A stretch of 36,513 nucleotides of DNA from a bacterium (lineage in GTDB: Bacteria; Fibrobacterota; Chitinivibrionia; Chitinivibrionales; Chitinivibrionaceae), in NCBI GenBank assembly GCA_020048285.1, contig JAIFMU010000049.1:1-36513 (forward strand), in the 5' to 3' direction. Positions within the stretch are counted from its first letter, which is position 1. Every line of letters starts with the position of its first letter. This document shows positions 7,407 to 13,597 of the stretch, piece after piece. Position numbers and translations under genes: made by a program. The notes beneath the pieces were generated by a model that saw only the letters and a list, made by a program, of their open reading frames with translations, was not told the DNA's origin and did not search any database.

Positions 7407-8303
7407 ATGAAAATCAAGTTCGATCGATATCCATTCTCAATGATTCTTGGTTGGTCAAGCTCGCGTTTCGACCTGTTTACTCAGTGCCGACGCCACTATT
7501 TCTACAACTACTACACCAAATTCGCGCAAGGTGTTTCACCCAAACAGATGCTGCGACTCAAAAAACTGACCTCGGTTCCGCTGGAAATCGGCAATGTGGT
7601 TCACCATGTCGTGGAAGAGCTACTTCGTCGGTTTCAAAAGAGTGCTTCCCCGATCAATGAAGAAAAATTTATTCAGTTCGGTCTCTCTCTGTGCGATAAG
7701 TACTTCGATTCAAAGGAGTTTATCGAAATCTACTACGGCTACACCGAACAGATCGATCGCAACGCGGCAAAAGAACGAATTGTGGTTTCGCTGAAAAACT
7801 TCCTCCGCAGTCCGCTTTTCGATTGGATATTCTCCACCGCAATCACCGAATCTAATTCATGGGTAATCGAACCTGACGGCTTTGGCGAAACGCGAATTGG
7901 CGGACTCAAGGCCTATTGTAAAATGGACTTTCTTTTCCCCGTGGGCGATGAAGTTCACATTCTCGACTGGAAAAGTGGAAAAAAGCAGGAAGATAAGCAC
8001 CGCGCGCAACTTCTCGGATACGCCTTGGCAGCTTCGCTGAACAATCCATCGATAGATCGCAGTAAAATTATTCCTCGGATTATTTACATGTATCCAGTAC
8101 TCGATGAACTCTCTTTCACGATATCAGATAGTGATTTAACATCATTTACAGAAACTGTTCGCGTTCAAACGGAACAGATGTACACCTACTGCACGAATAT
8201 TGAGCAGAATATACCCAAATCGTTCGATCAGTTTGAAAAAACTCACTACACAGCACTCTGCTCCAACTGCCCATTCCAAGAACCGTGTCGCCAAGCGGGG
8301 TAG
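7407..8303 (+). CDS. PD-(D/E)XK nuclease with Fe-S cluster motif (AddB/Cas4-type)
   Basis: A 298-residue protein of the RecB-like nuclease superfamily. Visible in order are WSSSRFDLFTQCRRHYFY with C27, GNVVHHVVEEL (the early helix with the conserved His), KMDFLF with an acidic residue, the core HILDWKSGKK (D-x-K), AQLLGYALA (the Q-x3-Y motif) and a C-terminal C285-x2-C288-x5-C294. The lone N-terminal Cys plus three C-terminal Cys is the arrangement that holds a 4Fe-4S cluster in AddB and Cas4. It is standalone, without helicase or Cas neighbours, so a repair or DNA-processing role is more likely than CRISPR adaptation. ATG 7407 follows GAGGGAG at good spacing. Confidence 0.85.
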   Translation: MKIKFDRYPFSMILGWSSSRFDLFTQCRRHYFYNYYTKFAQGVSPKQMLRLKKLTSVPLEIGNVVHHVVEELLRRFQKSASPINEEKFIQFGLSLCDKYFDSKEFIEIYYGYTEQIDRNAAKERIVVSLKNFLRSPLFDWIFSTAITESNSWVIEPDGFGETRIGGLKAYCKMDFLFPVGDEVHILDWKSGKKQEDKHRAQLLGYALAASLNNPSIDRSKIIPRIIYMYPVLDELSFTISDSDLTSFTETVRVQTEQMYTYCTNIEQNIPKSFDQFEKTHYTALCSNCPFQEPCRQAG

Positions 8304-8344
8304 TGAAAAGTTGGTATTTATATTCATATTTGTGTAAATAAGTA

Positions 8345-8372
8345 TAAAGTCTTATTGCCAGTAATCCGATAT
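8345..8372 (+). promoter_or_regulatory. candidate sigma-28 (FliA) promoter for flgM-like gene
   Basis: TAAAGTCT (8345-8352), a 12-nt spacer and TCCGATAT (8365-8372) resemble the sigma-28 consensus TAAAGTTT-N11-GCCGATAA, with one extra spacer base and three mismatches. It is upstream of the FlgM-like gene, a class of gene often under its own sigma factor in other bacteria. Predicted transcript start is near 8380. Confidence 0.5.
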
Positions 8373-8388
8373 ATTGAATGTAAGACAC

Positions 8389-8439
8389 AAGGGCTGATAC
8401 CAGGGACGGTTCTCAGATTCCAGGGAGGGAAACGCCCTT
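8389..8439 (+). other. possible structured 5' leader of the flgM-like gene
   Basis: AAGGGC (8389-8394) can pair with GCCCTT (8434-8439), enclosing two copies of CCAGGGA (8400-8406 and 8420-8426). The segment sits just after the predicted start of transcription and about 50 nt before the start codon. It does not match a riboswitch family I know. Confidence 0.3.
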
Positions 8440-8488
8440 ATTTCAGAATGACAAAACACCGAAGTTTAACATTCACAGGGAGGTGAAC

Positions 8489-8803
8489 ATGGCTATCGGG
8501 ACAGTAACATCAGCAAACGCTGCTCGCCTCTACAGTGTAAATAAAGCAGCAGAGAAAAAACCGGAAATTGCAAAAAGTGCTTTTTCTAAACAGGCAGATA
8601 AAGTAGAGCTTTCTGCAGAAAACACAGAAAAAGCGGATCGTGCAAAATTGGCTCTTGCCATTGCAACTGCACCTGAAATCCGTATAGAATTGGTTGAAGA
8701 GCTGAAAGCGAAAATCAGATCCAATGATTATCCAATTGAACAAAAAATGGATGAAGCAATTCGTCGCATGATTCGAGATGACCATTTCAATTCAGTTGCA
8801 TAA
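8489..8803 (+). CDS. flgM: FlgM-like anti-sigma-28 factor
   Basis: A 104-residue protein with the FlgM layout: a low-complexity, probably disordered N-terminal half (AARLYSVNKAAEKKPE), then DKVELSAE, then the sigma-binding helices ELVEELKAKIRSNDYPIEQKMDEAIRRMIRD. FlgM holds sigma-28 inactive until the flagellar hook is complete and FlgM is exported. The usual phrase RxxKVxxLKxxIxxGxYxVdxxxIAxxm is recognisable as IRIELVEELKAKIRSNDYPIEQKMDEAIRRM. ATG 8489 has GGGAGG 5 bases upstream; the in-frame GTG at 8483 overlaps that site. No flagellar gene is adjacent. A candidate sigma-28 promoter precedes it and a strong terminator follows. Confidence 0.8.
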   Translation: MAIGTVTSANAARLYSVNKAAEKKPEIAKSAFSKQADKVELSAENTEKADRAKLALAIATAPEIRIELVEELKAKIRSNDYPIEQKMDEAIRRMIRDDHFNSVA

Positions 8804-8824
8804 CAGAGAACTCCATTGTAACAC

Positions 8825-8855
8825 AAAAAGCTATCTCATAATGAGGTAGCTTTTT
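8825..8855 (+). terminator. intrinsic terminator after flgM-like gene
   Basis: AAAAAGCTATCTCA pairs with TGAGGTAGCTTTTT (one G-U pair), a two-base AA loop region and a T-rich tail, 21 bp after the stop codon. Confidence 0.85.
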
Positions 8856-8924
8856 CTTTCTGTGAAACTCAAAACAAATCCACTTATTCTTCAGAAGGCC
8901 GCAACATTGAGAGCCGTTTAAGTA

Positions 8925-8962
8925 TAAATGGGATCTCTTCTCAGTCGAAAAAATCCCATTTA
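8925..8962. terminator. inverted repeat at the end of the oxidoreductase gene
   Basis: TAAATGGGAT (8925-8934) and ATCCCATTTA (8953-8962) form a perfect 10-bp stem with an 18-nt loop, 20 bp after the minus-strand stop at 8982. No U-run follows, so termination by this hairpin is uncertain. Confidence 0.4.
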
Positions 8963-8981
8963 TTTCCAAATGAAGAGACTG

Positions 8982-11462
8982 TTAGATAAACAGATTATAC
9001 GAAGCATCTGCCGCTTCGCCGAGATAAGCTCCAACACCGCCAAATTCAACACCATCGATAAGTTCTTCAGGTTTGATCCCCATAAGATCCATACTCATTG
9101 CACAAGCAACAAAGCGAATTCCACTTTTGCGCGCTTCAGCCATTAATTCAGGTAGGGACATAACATTCTTCTTTTTCATAATACCCTGCATCATTTTGGT
9201 GCCCATTCCACCCATATGCATTTTTGAAAGCACCGTGTGTTGAGCGCCGCGAGGCATCATAAATCCGAACATCTTTTCTACGAGATTTTTCTGGACTTTT
9301 ACTTTTGCATCTTTGCGAAGCATGTTCAATCCCCAGAACGTAAAGAACAGAACGATTTCATCGCCCATAGAAGCGGCTCCGTTGGCAATGATAAAAGTGG
9401 CCATCATCTTATCAAAATCATTGCTGAACACAACCATGGTCTTTTTCTTGTTGTTCACCGTGAGAACTGCACCCTGTTCTGTTCCTTTGCGAACAGTGGC
9501 AATGTGAATTTTCCCTTCAGAGCGAACAGAAAGCAAGGTGTTTCCCGTGTTGCGACACCACGCGGGAATGTCGTGCACAAAGCCCGGATCATTACTGCTC
9601 ACTTTGATCACTTCGCCATTTTTGACTTCGTTCATTCCATCGCGCAGTTTAAGAATTGGGCCGGGACACTGAAGTCCACAGGCATCAATATCGAGAATTG
9701 CCGCCACATCCAATGGTGACGAACGATGTTCATCGATAACTGGTGAACCTTCCGGTCGAACACAAACGCCACCAGCACAAACTTCACCGGGGATTCGTTT
9801 CAGCGAATTTTCATTTTTCATATTGATCATTGAATAGGTATTAAATCCACCGGCGAGATTGCGAACGCGGAATCCGTTCTGTTCGAGTATGCGCGCAGCC
9901 ACATAGCCACGTTGTGCAACTCCACAGTACACGATAATCTCTTTCGAACGATCAAGCTCATCCATGCGACGACGAATTTCGCTGTGAGGCATAAGAACCG
10001 CACCGTCGAGATAGCCGACAATCTGCTCTTCTTCGGTTCGAACATCAACGAGTTGCATCGTTTTAGGATCATACGAAGAATCTAGCTCTTCCGTGAAAAT
10101 TTGTTTCATTTTCCCCGTGAGAATATTTTCTGCGGTAAATCCAATCATGTTCACGGGATCCTTGGCGTTTCCGAAAGGAGGCGCATAAGCCAGCTCGAGA
10201 TCGATAAGATCCTGAACGGCCATCCCTTGACGAATAGCTACGGCAAGCACATCAATACGACGGTCAACACCATCTTGTCCCATGATCTGCGCACCGAGGA
10301 TTTTTCCATCTTCAGGCGAGAAAAGCGTTTTGATGCTCATCATAGAGGCACCTGGGTAGTAACCGGCATGGTTGTAGTAATGTCCATAGGTTTTTATATA
10401 GGAAATCCCCATGCGCTTGGCTGTTTTTTCGTTGATCCCTGTGGTGGCTGCGGTGAGATTAAAAATTTTGCAGATCGATGTGCCTTGAGTTTTTTTGTAC
10501 GAAGAGTTTCCTCCGTGAATGTTGTCAGCGGCAATACGCCCCTGACGGTTTGCCGGACCCGCAAGTGGAATCATGACCTGAGACCCTGTAACAAAATCGG
10601 TGACCTGAACAGCGTCACCCACGGCAAACACAGACTCTGCCGATGTTTGCATCTGGTCGTTCACGATAATTGCGCCACGTTCTGAAAGTTGTACACCACA
10701 GCCTTTGAGGAATCCCGTGTCAGGAAGCACACCGGCTGCAAAAATAACGATATCGCACTGAATTTCTTGACCATTGGTAAGCTTAACCAACATAGAATTC
10801 GCATTTTCGATAAATTCAGAAGCACCGGCTGAGGTGATAACATCCACCCCGTTGAGAATCAATTCTCGTTCTGCGTACATAGACATATCTTTGTCAGCAG
10901 GAGCGAAAACCTGATCTGCAAATTCTACGAGTGTAACTTCTTTGTGGATATGACGCATGTTTTCAGCTACTTCGAGACCGATAAAACCACCGCCCACGAC
11001 GACGACTTTTTTGACCGTATCGCGAACAACTTCAGCTTTAATTTTATCCATATCGGGAATCGAACGAAGAGTATAAATCCGCTTGCTCTCAATTCCTGGA
11101 ATATTTGGGCGAAGTGGGACAGCTCCCGGCGCGAGAAGGAGATAGTCATAGGTCATCTCGTGATTACCAGATACATCTTTGTAGTATACTTTTTTCTGTG
11201 CAGTGTCAACACTCGTCACTTCACTTCGGATGCGAACATCAACAGCCTGGACACCTTTGAAACTTTCAGGAGTTTGAAGAATCAAACGGGAACGTTCTTT
11301 GATTTCTCCGCCAATATAGTAGGGTAAACCACAATTTGCAAAAGAGATAAACTCTCCCCGCTCAAACATGACAATTTCAGCAGATTCATCGAGGCGACGC
11401 ATACGAGCTGCAAAACTCGCACCTCCAGCAACTCCTCCAACAATTACAATTTTTTTACCCAT
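8982..11462 (-). CDS. CoA-disulfide reductase-like flavoprotein fused to rhodanese, TusA and DsrE domains
   Basis: An 826-residue fusion of four units. Residues 1-450 are a pyridine-nucleotide disulfide oxidoreductase: FAD site VIVGGVAGGASFAAR, active Cys C44 in FANCGLPYYIGG, NAD site VVVVGGGFIGLEVAE and VGDAV. Residues about 465-545 are a rhodanese with C513 in VYCGVAQRGY. Residues about 589-660 are TusA-like with the CPGP motif (C599). Residues about 670-826 are DsrE/DsrF-like (VVFSNDFDKMMATFIIANGAASMG). C44 places it with CoA/polysulfide reductases that use NAD(P)H; the other domains carry persulfide sulfur. A cytoplasmic role in polysulfide or CoA-disulfide reduction with sulfur relay is inferred. 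ATG 11462 has AGGA 8 bases upstream; the ATG at 11469-11471 overlaps that site. It lies downstream of trxA on the same strand but with its own promoter and a terminator between. Confidence 0.9.
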   Translation of the reverse strand: MGKKIVIVGGVAGGASFAARMRRLDESAEIVMFERGEFISFANCGLPYYIGGEIKERSRLILQTPESFKGVQAVDVRIRSEVTSVDTAQKKVYYKDVSGNHEMTYDYLLLAPGAVPLRPNIPGIESKRIYTLRSIPDMDKIKAEVVRDTVKKVVVVGGGFIGLEVAENMRHIHKEVTLVEFADQVFAPADKDMSMYAERELILNGVDVITSAGASEFIENANSMLVKLTNGQEIQCDIVIFAAGVLPDTGFLKGCGVQLSERGAIIVNDQMQTSAESVFAVGDAVQVTDFVTGSQVMIPLAGPANRQGRIAADNIHGGNSSYKKTQGTSICKIFNLTAATTGINEKTAKRMGISYIKTYGHYYNHAGYYPGASMMSIKTLFSPEDGKILGAQIMGQDGVDRRIDVLAVAIRQGMAVQDLIDLELAYAPPFGNAKDPVNMIGFTAENILTGKMKQIFTEELDSSYDPKTMQLVDVRTEEEQIVGYLDGAVLMPHSEIRRRMDELDRSKEIIVYCGVAQRGYVAARILEQNGFRVRNLAGGFNTYSMINMKNENSLKRIPGEVCAGGVCVRPEGSPVIDEHRSSPLDVAAILDIDACGLQCPGPILKLRDGMNEVKNGEVIKVSSNDPGFVHDIPAWCRNTGNTLLSVRSEGKIHIATVRKGTEQGAVLTVNNKKKTMVVFSNDFDKMMATFIIANGAASMGDEIVLFFTFWGLNMLRKDAKVKVQKNLVEKMFGFMMPRGAQHTVLSKMHMGGMGTKMMQGIMKKKNVMSLPELMAEARKSGIRFVACAMSMDLMGIKPEELIDGVEFGGVGAYLGEAADASYNLFI

Positions 11463-11494
11463 ATATACCATCCTTTGAAAAATTCTTTACCTTG

Positions 11495-11523
11495 ACTATA
11501 TCGCTTTTTGATTAAACATTCAA
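11495..11523 (-). promoter_or_regulatory. sigma-70 type promoter for the oxidoreductase fusion
   Basis: On the minus strand TTGAAT (-35, 11523-11518) is followed after exactly 17 bases by TATAGT (-10, 11500-11495), 32 bp before the start codon. Confidence 0.6.
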
Positions 11524-11529
11524 CTATTA

Positions 11530-11558
11530 TTGCTAGTACAACTTATTGACACTAGCAA
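11530..11558. promoter_or_regulatory. 8-bp arm inverted repeat just upstream of the -35 box
   Basis: TTGCTAGT (11530-11537) and ACTAGCAA (11551-11558) are perfect arms with a 13-bp spacer. They lie 7 bp upstream of the -35 element of the oxidoreductase promoter, a position typical of an activator or repressor site. Confidence 0.5.
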
Positions 11559-11568
11559 CTTTTATCGT

Positions 11569-11596
11569 AAAAAAGAAGGCTGAAAACCCAGCCTTC
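11569..11596 (-). terminator. intrinsic terminator of trxA
   Basis: On the minus strand GAAGGCTG, loop GGTTTT, CAGCCTTC then six T residues: a textbook terminator 14 bp after the thioredoxin stop codon. Confidence 0.9.
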
Positions 11597-11610
11597 ACAT
11601 GATAAATCAA

Positions 11611-11922
11611 TTAAAGACCGAGAGCGGCGATATACTTCGGTTTAGGCTGAACCCCAACCATCTGCTCTTTAACTTTTCCACCTTCAAATACAATGACTGT
11701 TGGAATAGACGTAATGCCGAATTTGCCCGCAGTTGCAGGATTTTCGTCTACATTCATTTTAAAGACTTTCGCTTTGCCCTCAACTTCGCCAGCAAGACCT
11801 TCGATGATTGGCCCAAGCATACGACAAGGCCCACACCAGGGAGCCCAAAAGTCTACCAAAACGGGAGTATCTGAATTGAGTACTTCTGATTCGAATTTTG
11901 CATCAGTAATTTCTGCAGCCAT
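11611..11922 (-). CDS. trxA: thioredoxin
   Basis: A complete 103-residue thioredoxin. The active site is [14 protein letters not shown] (C30, C33), followed by [29 protein letters not shown] with the cis-proline loop SIPT. It is a cytoplasmic protein disulfide reductase that takes electrons from a thioredoxin reductase not present in this window; whether the neighbouring flavoprotein can reduce it is unknown. ATG 11922 has AAGGAG 7 bases upstream. A well-formed sigma-54 promoter lies about 50 bp upstream, divergent from a sigma-54 activator gene, and a strong terminator follows, so it is a single-gene unit. Confidence 0.96.
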   Translation of the reverse strand: MAAEITDAKFESEVLNSDTPVLVDFWAPWCGPCRMLGPIIEGLAGEVEGKAKVFKMNVDENPATAGKFGITSIPTVIVFEGGKVKEQMVGVQPKPKYIAALGL

Positions 11923-11971
11923 TGTGTTTCTCCTTGAATTTGTTACACAAACGATTATTTTCTATTTAAAA

Positions 11972-11987
11972 AGCATTATCTGTGCCA
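11972..11987 (-). promoter_or_regulatory. sigma-54 (-24/-12) promoter of trxA
   Basis: On the minus strand TGGCAC-N5-ATGCT keeps the invariant GG and GC at the obligatory spacing of the consensus TGGCAC-N5-TTGCW, with one mismatch in TTGCW. Predicted start near 11961, about 39 nt before the thioredoxin ATG. Confidence 0.75.
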
Positions 11988-12060
11988 ACAATAAGTACGG
12001 CATGATAGTTGTTCTGTCTACTAATATAGTTACAGTTTTTCATGGAAATAAAAGAATTAT

Positions 12061-12098
12061 TGTTGCACAATAGTGTTGCAACGGTGTTGTATACAACA
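12061..12098. promoter_or_regulatory. candidate enhancer/autoregulatory sites of the sigma-54 activator
   Basis: TTGCA-N9-TGCAA (12063-12081) is followed by the perfect 14-bp palindrome TGTTGTATACAACA (12085-12098). TGTTG recurs at 12061, 12074 and 12085. The sites lie 100-137 bp upstream of the predicted trxA start, the usual distance for an upstream activating sequence. The second palindrome touches the ribosome-binding site of the activator gene. Confidence 0.55.
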
Positions 12099-12108
12099 GG
12101 AGGATATG

Positions 12109-13494
12109 ATGCAATGTTTTGGTGACAACAGTGATTTATCGCCAGAGTGTCTCGAAATGGTAATTGAAACCATGGCGGAAGGAGTTCTGTTTATTGACAC
12201 TAATCAAGTAGTTCGCTATGTGAATCGCAGCGCGACTCTTCTTTTCGGGTATGAACGAGAAGAGTTACTCGGCATGAGTGGTTCAGAACTACTACGCTGT
12301 GCTTCAGAAGCGGATACGGCGCTTTTTCGCGAAGGAAGCATTAATCAGGTAGAGTGTTCACTTCAGAAAAAAGACGGCACGCAAATCCCGGTGATTAAAA
12401 ATGGCCGCGTTGTCAAAATTGGCACAAAAATCATGGGAGCCGTTGAAACATTTCAAGACATTTCACACCTTCGCGAAACAGAAAATCGCGTGCAGGCACT
12501 CAAAGAAGCGCTGGAAAAACAGGGTGGCATTCCGCGTATTATTGCAAAAAGTCACGCCATGGAAGTGGTCTTCGAGCAGATACGGTTTGCCGCAGGATCA
12601 AATGCAAATACCTATGTTCACGGTGAATCGGGAACCGGTAAGGAATTAACGGCAAAAGCAATTCATGAAATGAGTGATCGGAAAAACGGGCCCTTTGTCG
12701 CCGTTAACTGTTCTGCACTTCCAGAAAACCTTCTCGAAAGCGAACTCTTTGGCCACGTGAAAGGATCGTTTACCGGCGCGATCAAGGATAAGATTGGCCG
12801 TATCGAACTCGCAGAGAAAGGAACGCTTTTCCTCGATGAAATTGGTGATATTTCACCTCTAATTCAGGTTAAGCTCCTGCGATTTCTTCAGGAAAAAGAG
12901 TATGAGCGGGTGGGTGATTCAATCACGCGCCGAGCAAATGTTCGGATAATCACCGCAACAAACAAGAACCTTCGCCAATTGATACAGAGCGGTGAATTTC
13001 GCGAAGATCTTTACTATCGACTTAATGTGTTCCCAATCGAACTGCCTTCACTGCGATCGCGCAAAGAAGATGTGGCAATTTTAACCGAACACTTTATCAG
13101 TAAGTACCGAAAAATAACGAACAAAGAGATTGTATCCATCAGTACCGATGCACTTCTTACACTCATGGATTACAACTGGCCCGGAAATGTCCGCGAGCTG
13201 GAAAATGCGATCGAACACGCCTTTGTTACCTGTCAAGGCACGATGATTGATATATTCAACCTTCCGTTAGAAGTGCGCAAAAATGAGTATCATATGCGAG
13301 CAGCAATTCCCCACTTTGCAAACCCATCGCCATTCGAAACTTCAATTCGCGATCCTCGGCGCGATATGACCAAGGAACAGCTCATTTCCGTACTGGAACA
13401 GTGTCGCTACAACAAAAGCGAAGCATCGCGGATTCTCGGCGTTGATCGGTCGACCTTGTGGCGGTGGATTAAAAAATGGAATCTCGATTCATAG
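12109..13494 (+). CDS. PAS domain sigma-54-dependent transcriptional activator
   Basis: A 461-residue bacterial enhancer-binding protein. Residues about 12-125 are a PAS sensor (MAEGVLFIDTNQVVRYVNRSA; FGYEREELLG), then a short helix. The AAA+ domain has Walker A GESGTGKE (172-179), the sigma-54 contact loop as GSFTGA (219-224, Ser for the usual Ala), Walker B LFLDEIGD and the Fis-type helix-turn-helix at the C-terminus (NKSEASRILGVDRSTLWRWIKKW). No receiver domain, so the signal is probably sensed by PAS directly; cysteines 3, 13, 64 and 83 are present in the N-terminal part. ATG 12109 is 5 bases after AGGAGG; ATG 12106 is too close. Divergent from trxA, whose promoter is sigma-54 type: a likely target. 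Confidence 0.92.
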   Translation: MQCFGDNSDLSPECLEMVIETMAEGVLFIDTNQVVRYVNRSATLLFGYEREELLGMSGSELLRCASEADTALFREGSINQVECSLQKKDGTQIPVIKNGRVVKIGTKIMGAVETFQDISHLRETENRVQALKEALEKQGGIPRIIAKSHAMEVVFEQIRFAAGSNANTYVHGESGTGKELTAKAIHEMSDRKNGPFVAVNCSALPENLLESELFGHVKGSFTGAIKDKIGRIELAEKGTLFLDEIGDISPLIQVKLLRFLQEKEYERVGDSITRRANVRIITATNKNLRQLIQSGEFREDLYYRLNVFPIELPSLRSRKEDVAILTEHFISKYRKITNKEIVSISTDALLTLMDYNWPGNVRELENAIEHAFVTCQGTMIDIFNLPLEVRKNEYHMRAAIPHFANPSPFETSIRDPRRDMTKEQLISVLEQCRYNKSEASRILGVDRSTLWRWIKKWNLDS

Positions 13495-13544
13495 CAGATT
13501 GATGAAGCGGCGATGTTTTCGGTACCGCATTATGGAGAATACAA

Positions 13545-13574
13545 TAAACGGAAGACCACAAGGCCTTCCGTTTA
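13545..13574. terminator. bidirectional hairpin between convergent genes
   Basis: TAAACGGAAG (13545-13554) and CTTCCGTTTA (13565-13574) form a perfect 10-bp stem with a 10-nt loop in the 103-bp gap between the activator gene and the TPR gene. The flanks are only weakly T-rich. Confidence 0.6.
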
Positions 13575-13597
13575 CCATTTGAGCCAAACCTGTTTAA

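Noticed and set aside
7407-8303. Cas4 of a CRISPR locus
   Set aside because: No repeat-spacer array or other cas gene in the window; the protein is longer than typical Cas4 and AddB-like.
8389-8439. Cyclic-di-GMP (GEMM) or other known riboswitch
   Set aside because: The segment has GGGACGG but lacks the GCAAAGC core and the tetraloop helix of GEMM; only a generic leader structure can be claimed.
9237-9719. 160-codon plus-strand ORF inside the oxidoreductase gene
   Set aside because: It is antisense to a strongly supported four-domain protein and shows no recognisable motif.
11530-11558. TrpR operator for the TrpR-like protein at 33830-34096
   Set aside because: It has CTAG cores but the half-sites are 13 bp apart, unlike the compact palindrome of trp operators, and the adjacent genes are unrelated to tryptophan.
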